From positions 1 through 11,418 of the forward strand of contig JAILOC010000206.1 in NCBI GenBank assembly GCA_024691045.1: a stretch of DNA of 11,418 nucleotides. Direction: 5' to 3'. Position 1 is the first letter of the stretch. Each line of letters starts with the position of its first letter. The notes under the pieces were generated by a model, which worked only from the letters and a program-made list of their open reading frames with translations, was not told where the DNA came from and searched no databases. Of this stretch, positions 1-7,781 are shown in pieces. The position numbers were made by a program, and so were the translations under genes. This DNA is from Lachnospiraceae bacterium. Lineage in GTDB: Bacteria; Bacillota_A; Clostridia; Lachnospirales; Lachnospiraceae.

Positions 1-79
1 TTTCATCATAGAGTCTTACTGCTTTCTGTGATACGCCTGCCTTTTTGGCGATCTCACCGGATGTCATTTTCTTTTCCAT
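1..79 (-). CDS. MerR-family transcriptional regulator, N-terminal fragment (runs off the left edge)
   Basis: Only the first 26 codons are inside the window. They read MEKKMTSGEIAKKAGVSQKA followed by VRLYDE. This is the start of a MerR-type winged helix-turn-helix: the GEIAKKAGVS helix-turn-helix leads into the VRLYDE motif, which matches the R-x-Y-[DE] signature after the recognition helix in this family. The ATG at 79 is preceded by a strong AAAGGAGG Shine-Dalgarno at 87-94, about 7 bases upstream, which fixes the start. The gene has its own promoter and a palindromic site (108-138) and lies downstream of the FAS operon terminator, so it is probably a separate transcription unit. The effector domain is not visible, so its target and ligand cannot be named. 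MerR family membership is quite secure despite the short stretch. Confidence 0.8.
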   Translation of the reverse strand, partial: MEKKMTSGEIAKKAGVSQKAVRLYDE

Positions 80-107
80 ACAGGAACCTCCTTTCCTTGA
101 TAAGACC

Positions 108-138
108 ACCTTAAGGGGTTCCCCAAGGGAAGAGTCAA
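108..138 (-). promoter_or_regulatory. Promoter of the left MerR gene with an imperfect palindromic operator in the spacer
   Basis: Reading the minus strand, TTGACT (138-133) is a good -35 box. With a 19-bp spacer, the unusually long spacing typical of MerR-activated promoters, the -10 box would be TAAGGT (113-108). This predicts a start site near 101 and a leader of about 22 nt that contains the Shine-Dalgarno. The spacer and -10 are occupied by CCTTGGGGAA-CCCCTTAAGG (128-109). Its left half, CCTTGGGG, is identical to the half-site of the perfect palindrome at 10065-10086, and the right end AAGGT is also shared (15 of 22 positions agree when the two are aligned). As a palindrome it is degenerate, with 6 of 10 pairs. 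The -10 box is weak, so the promoter call is moderate; MerR binding here is inferred. Confidence 0.5.
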
Positions 139-175
139 CACATATTTTAAAAAAATTTTCTGATATTCCGGGATT

Positions 176-219
176 AAAAAGCAACCCTGCATTGCCGCGG
201 ACAACAGCTCTGCAGGGTT
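176..219 (-). terminator. Rho-independent terminator of the FAS operon
   Basis: On the minus strand a perfect 9-bp stem, AACCCTGCA (219-211) pairing with TGCAGGGTT (191-183), encloses a 19-nt loop. It is followed by GC and then TTTTT (180-176). It begins four bases after the TAA of the acyl-CoA synthetase gene (225-223), exactly where the operon should end. The loop is somewhat long and the T-run is only five, so termination may be partial. The rest of this 143-bp gap (80-222) holds the promoter of the next MerR gene and an A/T-rich stretch around 141-160 upstream of it. Confidence 0.75.
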
Positions 220-222
220 TGA

Positions 223-1872
223 TTATATCACAGAATGATCGGCTCTGCGTATCGCGGCTCTCGATATCTTGCCGTTGGAAGTCAGGGGGAGGGCTTCCGT
301 AAACACGATCATTCTCGGATATTTATATATTGCTGCTCTTTCTTTTACGAAATCCTGTATTTCGGTCTTGAGGGCATTGTCACCGGTATAGCCCTGCTTA
401 AGGACTATGCTTGCCTTTACGATCTCTCCACGTTTTTGTGAAGGATATCCCGTGACCGCACAGGCAAATACGGCCGGATGCTGCATTAGGATATCCTCCA
501 CCTCGGAGGGGCCTATCCGGTAACCGCTTGATTTTATTACATCATCATTTCTTCCGAGGAAGAAAAAGTTACCTTCTTTATCCTTGTATGCTTTGTCCCT
601 GGTATGGTATACACCGCCTTCCCAGACACCCGCGTAAAGCTTCTCATCGCACAGATAGCCTTTGAAAACTCCGAGAGGGATCCTTCCGCTTTCGGGAATC
701 AGGACTATCTCACCTTCTTCACCGGCTTTTACTTTTTGGCCGTCTTCATCTACAAGCTCTATATGATACAAAGGAGAAGCTATTCCTATTGAGCCCTGCA
801 CGGGATGTGTGCCGACAGGAGTGCATATCTGAAGTGCGGTCTCAGTCTGTCCGAAGCCTTCCCTTATGACAAGTCCGGTCATCTGCGTAAACTTTTCCGA
901 AACAGAAGGCGGCATCGGCTCTCCCGCAGTAGTGACCGCTTTCAGGCTGCTTAGATCATATGATCCGAGATCCTCCAAAAGGAAATACTTATATATGGTA
1001 GGAGGAGCACAGAATGTATTTACCCTTTCTTCCTGTATCAGCCTGAGCATATCCGATGCATAGAAATTGTCATAGTCATAGACCATGATCGAGGCACCGA
1101 CAAACCACTGTCCGTAAAGCTTTCCCCATGCGGACTTGGCCCAGCCGGAATCCGCAACGGTAAGGTGAACATCTCCTTCCGATGACCCGTGCCAGTTTTT
1201 GGCGGTGTATATATGCGCTATCGGATAGGAGTGATCATGTATTACCGCCTTGGGAGATCCGCTGGTACCCGAAGTGAAATAATAGAGCATATCATCGGTT
1301 GCTTTGGTCTTAACCCTTTCGAAATCTTCCGAAGCTTTATCTATCAGTTCATCGAGATCATATGCTTCTTCGAATCCGGCACCGGTAACTATCTGAAGTA
1401 TGTCTCTTCCTGCGATCGCTTCTTTTACCTTTTCACATATGTTTTCGGAATTGACACAGATGACCGCCCTGATCTTAGCGGCTTCGCATCTTTCCCTGAT
1501 GTCCTCTGCGGATACCATATGTGACGTGGGCACAGCAACGGCTCCGAGCTTATGAAGTGCAAGTATGGATATCCAGAACTGATACCTTCTCTTCATGAGA
1601 AGCATCACGGCATCGCCCTTTTTGAGTCCGAGCGTGCGGAAAGCACATGCCGCTTTATCGCTGAGCTTTTTCATATCACCGAATGTGAATACTTTCCTTA
1701 TTCCATCTGAGCTTCTGTGGATAAGTGCCGTCTTTTCAGGTGAGATACTTGCATATTGATCAACAACATCATATGCGAAATTAAAATTTTCACCGAAGGA
1801 GTATTGTAAATTTACGATCCTTCCGGAGCCTTCCTTTATCTCTTTGTAGTATCTTTCGAAAATTTCAGACAT
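223..1872 (-). CDS. Medium-chain acyl-CoA synthetase-like AMP-forming ligase, last gene of the FAS operon
   Basis: This 549-residue enzyme belongs to the adenylate-forming (acetyl/acyl-CoA synthetase) superfamily, which turns a carboxylic acid, ATP and CoA into acyl-CoA, AMP and pyrophosphate. Visible motifs are the phosphate loop FTSGTSGSPK (about 199-208), DSGWAKSAWGKLYGQW (about 241-256), CAPPTIYKY, the A5 motif REGFGQTET, the hinge region FFFLGRNDDVIKSSGYRIGP and the C-terminal catalytic lysine in LTSNGKISR (about K535). The DSGWAKSAWGK and CAPPTIYK blocks are characteristic of the medium-chain (ACSM-like) branch rather than acetyl-CoA synthetase proper. The reading frame is open back to an ATG at 1938 inside accA. 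I prefer the ATG at 1872 (MSEIFERYYKEI), 13 bases after the accA stop, because the extra 22 residues look like translated accA sequence and the family does not need them; neither start has a strong Shine-Dalgarno. Its place at the end of a FAS operon is unusual. The acyl substrate cannot be read from the sequence. Confidence 0.88.
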   Translation of the reverse strand: MSEIFERYYKEIKEGSGRIVNLQYSFGENFNFAYDVVDQYASISPEKTALIHRSSDGIRKVFTFGDMKKLSDKAACAFRTLGLKKGDAVMLLMKRRYQFWISILALHKLGAVAVPTSHMVSAEDIRERCEAAKIRAVICVNSENICEKVKEAIAGRDILQIVTGAGFEEAYDLDELIDKASEDFERVKTKATDDMLYYFTSGTSGSPKAVIHDHSYPIAHIYTAKNWHGSSEGDVHLTVADSGWAKSAWGKLYGQWFVGASIMVYDYDNFYASDMLRLIQEERVNTFCAPPTIYKYFLLEDLGSYDLSSLKAVTTAGEPMPPSVSEKFTQMTGLVIREGFGQTETALQICTPVGTHPVQGSIGIASPLYHIELVDEDGQKVKAGEEGEIVLIPESGRIPLGVFKGYLCDEKLYAGVWEGGVYHTRDKAYKDKEGNFFFLGRNDDVIKSSGYRIGPSEVEDILMQHPAVFACAVTGYPSQKRGEIVKASIVLKQGYTGDNALKTEIQDFVKERAAIYKYPRMIVFTEALPLTSNGKISRAAIRRADHSVI

Positions 1873-1885
1873 ATATATTCCGTCT

Positions 1886-2668
1886 TTACCGGTAACCGAC
1901 CTTTCTGAATCTTTGGTATCTTGCTTCGATAAGATCATCGGTTTTCATCTGCATCAGCTTTTTGAATTCATCCTTTAGGTTATCCGACATTTCCTTCAGT
2001 TTTCCTTTTCTGCAGATGCGGTCGATAAGACCGAGTTCCAGAAGCTTGTCGGCCGTCAGGCACAGTGCCTTCGCCGCTTCATCCGCTCTTGCCGTATCCT
2101 TCCAGAGAATATTCGCACAGCTCTCCGGAGAGACCACGCTGAAATATGCATCCTCTGTCATCCATATCCTGTCGGAATGACAAAGTGCCAATGCGCCTCC
2201 GCTTCCGCCTTCTCCGATGACAACGGATATGACCGGAGTTTTCAGGTCCGACATCTCCGCGAGGTTATCGGCTATCGCCTTTCCCTGTCCGCGCTCCTCC
2301 GCATCTACCCCGCAGAAAGCACCTGCAGTATCGACAAAGCAGAGTACCGGTCTGGAGAATTTCTCAGCCTGCTTCATGAGTCTTAATGCCTTACGGTATC
2401 CTTCGGGATGTGCGCTGCCGAAATTCCTGAATATCCTCTCCTCGGTGTTTTTTCCCTTTTCGATACCAATGACCGTAACAGGCATATCACCCAGATAACC
2501 TATTCCCGCGATGACTGCCTTGTCATCACCGTACAGCCTGTCTCCGTGCAGCTCTGTGAAATCATCAATGAGTGCGCTGATGTGATCGATCGCCGTGAGT
2601 CTTTTCTCGCTTCTTGCGCCGAGCACCGTAGAATAATCTTCATTTGTCCTTACAGTGTTCTTGTTCAT
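1886..2668 (-). CDS. accA: Acetyl-CoA carboxylase carboxyltransferase subunit alpha
   Basis: AccA pairs with AccD to move the carboxyl group from carboxybiotin to acetyl-CoA, giving malonyl-CoA in the cytoplasm. At 260 residues it is shorter than E. coli AccA (about 319) because the N-terminal helical extension is missing, as in many clostridial AccA proteins. Recognisable blocks are the ELHGDR motif near 39-44, the PEGYRKALRLM segment at 88-98, FVDTAGAF at 111-118 followed by EERGQG, the glycine-rich GEGGSGGA at 152-159 that helps form the oxyanion hole, and SVVSPESCA. The ATG lies 17 bases after the accD stop with no clear Shine-Dalgarno, so translation probably depends on coupling to accD. 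Identity is secure. Confidence 0.95.
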   Translation of the reverse strand: MNKNTVRTNEDYSTVLGARSEKRLTAIDHISALIDDFTELHGDRLYGDDKAVIAGIGYLGDMPVTVIGIEKGKNTEERIFRNFGSAHPEGYRKALRLMKQAEKFSRPVLCFVDTAGAFCGVDAEERGQGKAIADNLAEMSDLKTPVISVVIGEGGSGGALALCHSDRIWMTEDAYFSVVSPESCANILWKDTARADEAAKALCLTADKLLELGLIDRICRKGKLKEMSDNLKDEFKKLMQMKTDDLIEARYQRFRKVGYR

Positions 2669-2685
2669 AAATTATCGGAATGAGT

Positions 2686-3519
2686 TCACATCCCATGCAT
2701 CTTGAGCAGTTTTGCAATGTATTTCTTCTGTTCGCATCTCGGAACTATGGCATCGATAAATCCGCATTCAAGAACTCTCTCCGCTCTCTGGAAATCCTTC
2801 GGAAGAGCTTTGCCCAGACTTTTTTCGATGACTCTCGGTCCCGCAAATCCTATCCTTGCTCCGGGCTCTGCGAGCGTGATATCACCAAGCATTGCAAAGC
2901 TCGCATCCACTCCTCCCGTTGTGGGATTCGTAAGAAGCACAATATATAAATTGCCATCATTGGAGTGACGTTTTACCGCGGCGGACACCTTGGACATCTG
3001 CATAAGGGATATCATTCCCTCCTGCATTCTTGCGCCTCCGGACACCGTTATTCCGAGTACCGGAAGATGTCTTACCGTTGCGTATTCAAAGAGCCTCGTT
3101 ATCTTCTCGCCGACCACGGCGCCCATGGAACCCATCATAAAATTGGAATCCATGGAAAACAGACATATTCTGTGCCCTTCTATCTCTCCCTCGCCACAGA
3201 TGACACCTTCCGTCTCCCTGCTCTTTTCCGCAGCAGCTCTGAGCTTGTCGTCATATTCGGGAAAACCGAGAATGTTTTTGGAAGAAAGCTCGCGGTCTGT
3301 TTCAACGAAGCTTCTTCTGTCGGTGAGCATGAGTATCCTTCTTCTCGCCCTTACCTGGAAATAATGACCGCACTCGGGACACACAAAATTATTGTTCCTG
3401 ATCCTTGATACGGCGATACGCTTTTTGCATTTCTTACATACGATCTTTCTTGTGCTGCTTTTTCCGTCCGCGGATTCAAGATCGTTATTAGCTTTTAGAA
3501 ATAATCTCTTCAGATCCAT
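2686..3519 (-). CDS. accD: Acetyl-CoA carboxylase carboxyltransferase subunit beta
   Basis: This is the partner of AccA in the carboxyltransferase, 277 residues long. An N-terminal four-cysteine zinc ribbon (C28, C31, C47, C50 in a CKKC...CPEC arrangement) is the hallmark of bacterial AccD. It is followed by the crotonase-like carboxyltransferase fold with SMDSNFMMGSMGAVVGEK, SGGARMQEG, the TNPTTGGVDASFAMLGD block and FAGPRVIE. The gene starts immediately after the accC stop (TAA then ATG with no base between), and an AAAGG eight bases upstream lies inside the end of accC. That arrangement implies coupled translation of the two subunits. The E. coli counterpart can bind its own mRNA through the zinc finger; whether this one does cannot be seen. 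Confidence 0.95.
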   Translation of the reverse strand: MDLKRLFLKANNDLESADGKSSTRKIVCKKCKKRIAVSRIRNNNFVCPECGHYFQVRARRRILMLTDRRSFVETDRELSSKNILGFPEYDDKLRAAAEKSRETEGVICGEGEIEGHRICLFSMDSNFMMGSMGAVVGEKITRLFEYATVRHLPVLGITVSGGARMQEGMISLMQMSKVSAAVKRHSNDGNLYIVLLTNPTTGGVDASFAMLGDITLAEPGARIGFAGPRVIEKSLGKALPKDFQRAERVLECGFIDAIVPRCEQKKYIAKLLKMHGM

Positions 3520-4848
3520 TTAAAGAACCTTTTCACATATTCCCGCATCATATGTTCCCAGTGCGAATCTTACGTCCTCAAGGAATCTCATGTGCATCTC
3601 CCTGTTATTGTCAACACCGACCAGAACAAATTCCGACAGCGCACTCTTCATCTTACGTATCGCACCGTCTCTCGTATCCGCACATACCACAAGCTTTCCA
3701 AGCATCGAATCATAAAAAGGAGTGATCTCAAAATTCTGATAAAGTGCGGAATCAAATCTTACATCGACACCGCCCGGAATATGAAGAAGCTCAACCTTTC
3801 CGACCGCCGGCGTCATATCATCCGGATGTTCGGCACAGATCCTGCATTCGATCGCATGGCGTTTCGTGTTTATATCCTCCTGCGAAAAGGGGATCGTTAT
3901 TCCGGCTGCGGTTCTTATCTGCCACTCCACGATATCAACACCGCATACCATCTCCGTTACGGAATGCTCAACCTGAAGTCGTGTGTTCATCTCCAAAAAA
4001 TAGTATTCATCGCCCCTGACCAGGAATTCGACGGTTCCCACGGTCACATAACCGACGTCCGATGTAAGCTTCTTCGCAGACTCATACATACGCTCCCTTA
4101 CGCAGTCGCCGAGTACCGGTGCGGGACATTCCTCGATAAGCTTCTGGTTTCTTCTCTGAACGGAACAGTCCCTGTCTCCAAGGATTATTACATGACCGTC
4201 CTTATCCGCAAGGATCTGCACCTCGACATGCTTCACATGCTCAAGATATTTTTCCATGAAGATCCCGTCATCGCCGAATGAGCTTTCCGCTTCTTTCTTC
4301 ACCTCGGAAAAAGCTCCTTTCAGTTCATCCTTATCCCTCACGATACGGATGCCCTTTCCTCCGCCTCCGGCTCTTGCCTTTAATATCACGGGGAAACCGA
4401 TCCTCTCCGCGTTATCTCTGACTTCATCCGGCGAATTAAGCATTTCGCTTCCCGAAATAACGGGAACTCCGCTTTCCGCGGCAATTCTTCTTGCGGTCTC
4501 CTTCTGCCCCATCTTCTCCATAACTGAGGATGACGGTCCTATAAAGACGATTCCTTCTTCCTCACAGGCTTTCGCAAACTCAGCATTTTCAGAAAGCATT
4601 CCGTATCCGGGATGGACGGCCTCGGATCCGGTCTTCTTTGCGATAGTGATAAGAGCATTTATGTTAAGATAACTGTCCCTTGCAAGAGGACCGCCTATGC
4701 AATAGCTTTCATCGGCCATATTCACATGCAGGGCATCCTTGTCGGCTTCGGAATAAACCGCAACCGTCTCTATTCCCATTTCCTTGCATGCCCTGATCAC
4801 ACGAACCGCAACTTCACCGCGGTTTGCTATGAGGATCCTGGAAAACAT
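3520..4848 (-). CDS. accC: Biotin carboxylase subunit of acetyl-CoA carboxylase
   Basis: AccC carboxylates the biotin on AccB using ATP and bicarbonate. The protein is 442 residues, close to E. coli AccC (449). It opens with MFSRILIANRGEVAVRV, the classical N-terminus. It then shows HPGYGMLSENAEF (79-91), the ATP-binding lysine K157 and glycine loop GGGGKG (161-166), DRDCSVQRRNQK (225-236), and the active-site block EMNTRLQVEH (286-295) with the catalytic arginine R290. The frame is open up to an ATG at 4890 inside fabZ, but the ATG at 4848 matches the family start, has AAAGGA about 9 bases upstream and lies four bases after the fabZ stop. Two small departures from the usual motif wording (M for F in HPGYGxLSEN, D for E in ERDCS) are conservative and not expected to inactivate it. 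Confidence 0.96.
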   Translation of the reverse strand: MFSRILIANRGEVAVRVIRACKEMGIETVAVYSEADKDALHVNMADESYCIGGPLARDSYLNINALITIAKKTGSEAVHPGYGMLSENAEFAKACEEEGIVFIGPSSSVMEKMGQKETARRIAAESGVPVISGSEMLNSPDEVRDNAERIGFPVILKARAGGGGKGIRIVRDKDELKGAFSEVKKEAESSFGDDGIFMEKYLEHVKHVEVQILADKDGHVIILGDRDCSVQRRNQKLIEECPAPVLGDCVRERMYESAKKLTSDVGYVTVGTVEFLVRGDEYYFLEMNTRLQVEHSVTEMVCGVDIVEWQIRTAAGITIPFSQEDINTKRHAIECRICAEHPDDMTPAVGKVELLHIPGGVDVRFDSALYQNFEITPFYDSMLGKLVVCADTRDGAIRKMKSALSEFVLVGVDNNREMHMRFLEDVRFALGTYDAGICEKVL

Positions 4849-4852
4849 ACCG

Positions 4853-5278
4853 TCATTCCTTTCCGCCCATAAGAGCAAATGAAAAATCACCGCCCATGCA
4901 TTTCTTTCCGTCCACGCTCACTTCTCCGTGAAGAAGATACAGAGGGTGACATCCGTTCAGGATCTTCGTATCGATCTTCACAAGATCTCCCGGTTTGATC
5001 ATATTTCTGAAACGGATCTTATCAAGTCCCGTATATACAGGTGTAATCCCCTCTTTCATCCTGTCTTTAAAAAGGACACATGCCGACTGCGCCATCATCT
5101 CGCACTGGATCACACCCGGAACTATCGGATTGCCCGGGAAATGTCCCTGCAGGAAAAACTCATCTCCGCGCACTCTGTAATATGCCGTTGCACTTCCGTC
5201 TTCATTCATCTCCGCTTCATCCACGAGCAGCATCGGTTCGCGGTGAGGAAGTATCTGTTTTATTTCTTCCCGATTCAT
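4853..5278 (-). CDS. fabZ: 3-hydroxyacyl-ACP dehydratase
   Basis: This 141-residue hot-dog fold enzyme removes water from 3-hydroxyacyl-ACP to give trans-2-enoyl-ACP. The N-terminal IKQILPHREPMLLVDE block and the active-site motif GHFPGNPIVPGVIQCE are clear; the catalytic pair is H46 and E60. A KIRFRNMIKPGD segment replaces the more common KxRFRxPVxPGD. No fabA, fabM or second fabZ is present in the window, so if the organism makes unsaturated acids de novo, either this protein is FabN-like (able to isomerise) or the function lies elsewhere; sequence motifs do not separate these options. It follows accB after the largest gap of the operon (67 bp), and its Shine-Dalgarno is weak (GGGAA about 11 bases upstream). 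Confidence 0.93.
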   Translation of the reverse strand: MNREEIKQILPHREPMLLVDEAEMNEDGSATAYYRVRGDEFFLQGHFPGNPIVPGVIQCEMMAQSACVLFKDRMKEGITPVYTGLDKIRFRNMIKPGDLVKIDTKILNGCHPLYLLHGEVSVDGKKCMGGDFSFALMGGKE

Positions 5279-5345
5279 ATAATTTCGTTCCCGAATGATT
5301 TTATTTTTTCATGTTTTCTTATCAGTTAAATTGTCACAGAGTTGT

Positions 5346-5801
5346 TTATGCGATGATGAAAAGTGTCTGATGATATTCGACGAGTGCCCCGTTCTCCGCA
5401 AGCACTTTGATCACTTTCCCCGAAGTGGGTGACTTCACTTCATTCATCATCTTCATCGCCTCGATGGTGCAGAGAACATCGTCTTTCTCAACGGTATCTC
5501 CTTCTTTGACCGGAGTTTCGTTTGCGTAGAACACACCGAGTATCGGCGCCTTGACTTCTGTGCCGCTGACGATGGCATCTGCGGTTAATGCACCTGCATC
5601 GCTATCGCTTATTTCTTTCGAATTTCCGAAAGCATCTTCCCCGCCGGATTTCGGATCTCTTCCGACTGTGCATACGGATGTATCACCCGGAACAAGCATT
5701 ATCTCTTTTTTCAATGTGAGCTTAAGATCCTTTTCTTCGACCGAAAGTTCTGTCAGTCCGAGCCTTTCGAAAAGATCTCCGTATTCTTTTATTGAGCCCA
5801 T
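5346..5801 (-). CDS. accB: Biotin carboxyl carrier protein of acetyl-CoA carboxylase
   Basis: AccB carries the biotin that shuttles CO2 between AccC and the AccAD carboxyltransferase. The 151-residue protein has an N-terminal segment (1-35) that in this family contacts AccC, a flexible, acidic and serine-rich linker (about 40-80), and a C-terminal biotinyl domain (about 82-151). The biotinylation motif is EAMKM with K117 as the modified lysine, preceded by APILGVFY and followed by the NEVKSPTSGKV turn that mirrors it. The ATG at 5801 has AAGGAAGG close upstream, overlapping the end of fabF. There is no birA-type biotin ligase in the window, so one must act from elsewhere. Confidence 0.95.
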   Translation of the reverse strand: MGSIKEYGDLFERLGLTELSVEEKDLKLTLKKEIMLVPGDTSVCTVGRDPKSGGEDAFGNSKEISDSDAGALTADAIVSGTEVKAPILGVFYANETPVKEGDTVEKDDVLCTIEAMKMMNEVKSPTSGKVIKVLAENGALVEYHQTLFIIA

Positions 5802-5815
5802 CTTCCGCCTTCCTT

Positions 5816-7048
5816 TCAGATCCTCTTAAGTGCGATGACGGCATTATGTCCGCCGAATCCGAGAGAAGAACTGATCGCATATTTTACAAGCGTCTTAACA
5901 GCAAAATTCGGAGTATAATCAAGATCGCATTCATCATCCTTCTCCTTGTAATTAATCGTGGGAGGAATGATGCTGTCCTTCAGTGCAAGTGCCGAAGCGA
6001 TTGCCTCGACCGCACCCGTCGCACCCATCATATGTCCCGTCATCGATTTCGTGGAACTTATATGGAGGTCATATGCTCTCTCCCCGAATACCTTCTTAAG
6101 TGCCCTGGTCTCCATCGCATCATTCAAATGAGTACCTGTTCCGTGTGCATTCACATAAATGTCATCACTGTAATCGATTCCCGCTTCCTCGCATACAGCC
6201 TTTATCGCCCTGACTGCTCCGTCGCCCTCGGGATCCGGTGCCGTAATATGATAAGCATCGGATGTATTCGAATATCCGGCCACTTCAGCGATGATCTCTG
6301 CTCCACGTGCCCTGGCATGCTCATACTCTTCCAGCATCAGGACTCCTGCGCCCTCGCCCATCACAAAGCCTCCTCTTCTCTTGTCAAAGGGAAGACTTCC
6401 TTCGCTCGGTTCGTCAGACAGATTCAGAGCCTGACAGCTTATGAAGCCGGCCATTGCAAGTTCATTGATTGAAGCCTCACTTCCTCCCGCAAGGATCGCA
6501 TCAGCGTATCCATGTTTGATCGTCCTGTACGCTTCACCTATGCAATGTGTCGATGTCGCACATGCGGTCACGATGGGGAGTGTCGGTCCCTTTGCCCCGA
6601 ATCTTATCGACACGGAACCCGATGCCATATTTGATATCATCATCGGAACGAAGAAAGGGGAAACCATTTCAGGCCCCTTCTCATCAAGCTTTCTTGTTTC
6701 CCTGAGGGTGGAGGATATTCCTCCGATTCCGGAACCGATATAAACACCGAAGCGTTCCTTATCGAGATTGCCTTCAAGAATCCCGCTCTGTTCGACTGCC
6801 TGCTTTGATGCCGCCATCGCATACTGCATATACAGATCGGATTTTCTTATCTCCTGGACCGTGTCGTAAACCTTCTTCGGATCGAAATCCTTCACCTCGG
6901 CATCGAGATTTACTTTAAGTCCTGATGCATCAAATCTCTTTATCCTGTCGATACCGCATACACCCGAGGTTATATTCTTCCAAAATGTTTCGATATCATT
7001 TCCGACGGGAGATACGACTCCCATTCCGGTGATCACAACTCTACACAT
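5816..7048 (-). CDS. fabF: 3-oxoacyl-ACP synthase II (elongating condensing enzyme)
   Basis: FabF condenses acyl-ACP with malonyl-ACP. The 410-residue protein shows the complete thiolase-fold catalytic set: nucleophile C163 in TACATSTHC, H302 in NAHGTGT and H339 in SMTGHMMGATG, plus the C-terminal GFGGHNA loop. This Cys-His-His triad separates it from FabH (Cys-His-Asn). It starts with MCRVVITGMGVVSPVGN, the standard FabF N-terminus. Its ATG lies inside the end of fabG (8-bp overlap), with GGAGG five bases upstream encoded by the fabG C-terminus, so the two are translationally coupled. This is the only condensing enzyme in the window. Confidence 0.96.
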   Translation of the reverse strand: MCRVVITGMGVVSPVGNDIETFWKNITSGVCGIDRIKRFDASGLKVNLDAEVKDFDPKKVYDTVQEIRKSDLYMQYAMAASKQAVEQSGILEGNLDKERFGVYIGSGIGGISSTLRETRKLDEKGPEMVSPFFVPMMISNMASGSVSIRFGAKGPTLPIVTACATSTHCIGEAYRTIKHGYADAILAGGSEASINELAMAGFISCQALNLSDEPSEGSLPFDKRRGGFVMGEGAGVLMLEEYEHARARGAEIIAEVAGYSNTSDAYHITAPDPEGDGAVRAIKAVCEEAGIDYSDDIYVNAHGTGTHLNDAMETRALKKVFGERAYDLHISSTKSMTGHMMGATGAVEAIASALALKDSIIPPTINYKEKDDECDLDYTPNFAVKTLVKYAISSSLGFGGHNAVIALKRI

Positions 7049-7781
7049 ACATTCCTCCGTCGACCTTTATGACCTCACCGGTTATATACCTCGAGCTTTC
7101 ACCCGCAAGGAAAAGTGCAAGCTCCGCAACATCCTCCGGCTTTCCGAGTGTTCCGAGAGGTATTGTTCCCGTGATCATCTTCGTATATTCCTCGCCCAGC
7201 GAGCCCGTCATATCGGTTTCGATATAACCCGGCGCAATGGCGTTGCATCTGATCTTCCTGCTTCCGTATTCCTTCGCTACGGTCTTGGTAAAGCCTATGA
7301 TGCCCGCTTTGGAAGCTGCATAATTGGCCTGGCCTTTATTTCCCATAAGACCGACAACGGAACTGATATTGATTATGTTTCCGCTGCGCTGCTTTATGAA
7401 GCTTCTGATAAATGCCTTTGTCATGTAGATGGTTCCCTTAAGGTTCACATCAATGACATCGTCTATGTCCGAATCCTTTAACGCGGGAAGAAGATTATCC
7501 CTTGTGATACCGGCATTGTTGACCAGGATATCCGTATGACCGAAATCCGCAAGGATCTCCTCCGATACATCCGTTACATCCTTCGCATTGCTTATGTCGC
7601 AGATATAGAATCTGACATTTCTTCCGGTCATTTCCAGCCTGCTCATTGTTTCCTTTGCCGCATCCGAATCACTCGTAGCGATCAGGGCAATATCCGCTCC
7701 GCAGGACGCAAATTTTTCCGCAATGGCTCTTCCTATTCCTCTTGTTCCGCCCGTTATGACGGCAACCTTTCCATCAAGCAT
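7041..7781 (-). CDS. fabG: 3-oxoacyl-ACP reductase (NADPH-dependent)
   Basis: FabG reduces 3-oxoacyl-ACP to 3-hydroxyacyl-ACP. The 246-residue short-chain dehydrogenase has the nucleotide-binding TGGTRGIG (10-17), the structural NNAG (88-91) followed by ITRDNLL, the catalytic serine S141 in ISSVVG, and the YAASK motif with Y154 and K158. The length, the GITRDNLL and GNKGQANYAASKAG segments and the C-terminal ITGEVIKVDGGMYV are typical of true FabG rather than a general SDR. The ATG overlaps the end of fabD by 8 bp, and a GGAGG eight bases upstream sits within the fabD coding sequence. This is the expected position between fabD and fabF in clostridial FAS operons. Confidence 0.96.
   Translation of the reverse strand: MLDGKVAVITGGTRGIGRAIAEKFASCGADIALIATSDSDAAKETMSRLEMTGRNVRFYICDISNAKDVTDVSEEILADFGHTDILVNNAGITRDNLLPALKDSDIDDVIDVNLKGTIYMTKAFIRSFIKQRSGNIINISSVVGLMGNKGQANYAASKAGIIGFTKTVAKEYGSRKIRCNAIAPGYIETDMTGSLGEEYTKMITGTIPLGTLGKPEDVAELALFLAGESSRYITGEVIKVDGGMYV

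Noticed and set aside
1873..1938. N-terminal extension of the acyl-CoA synthetase starting at 1938
   Set aside because: The extra 22 residues overlap the accA C-terminus in another frame and have no family equivalent; the start at 1872 gives a normal-length enzyme just after the accA stop.
3592..4281. Long open frame (229 codons) on the plus strand
   Set aside because: It lies wholly antisense to accC, has no ribosome binding site or recognisable domain, and its composition (rich in R, H, S) is what the reverse complement of this coding sequence gives.
4849..4890. N-terminal extension of AccC starting at 4890
   Set aside because: The added residues precede the standard MFSRILIANRGE start, overlap fabZ, and the ATG at 4848 has its own AAAGGA site.
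5792..6472. Open frame (226 codons) on the plus strand
   Set aside because: Antisense to fabF and the start of accB; no start signal or recognisable protein motif.
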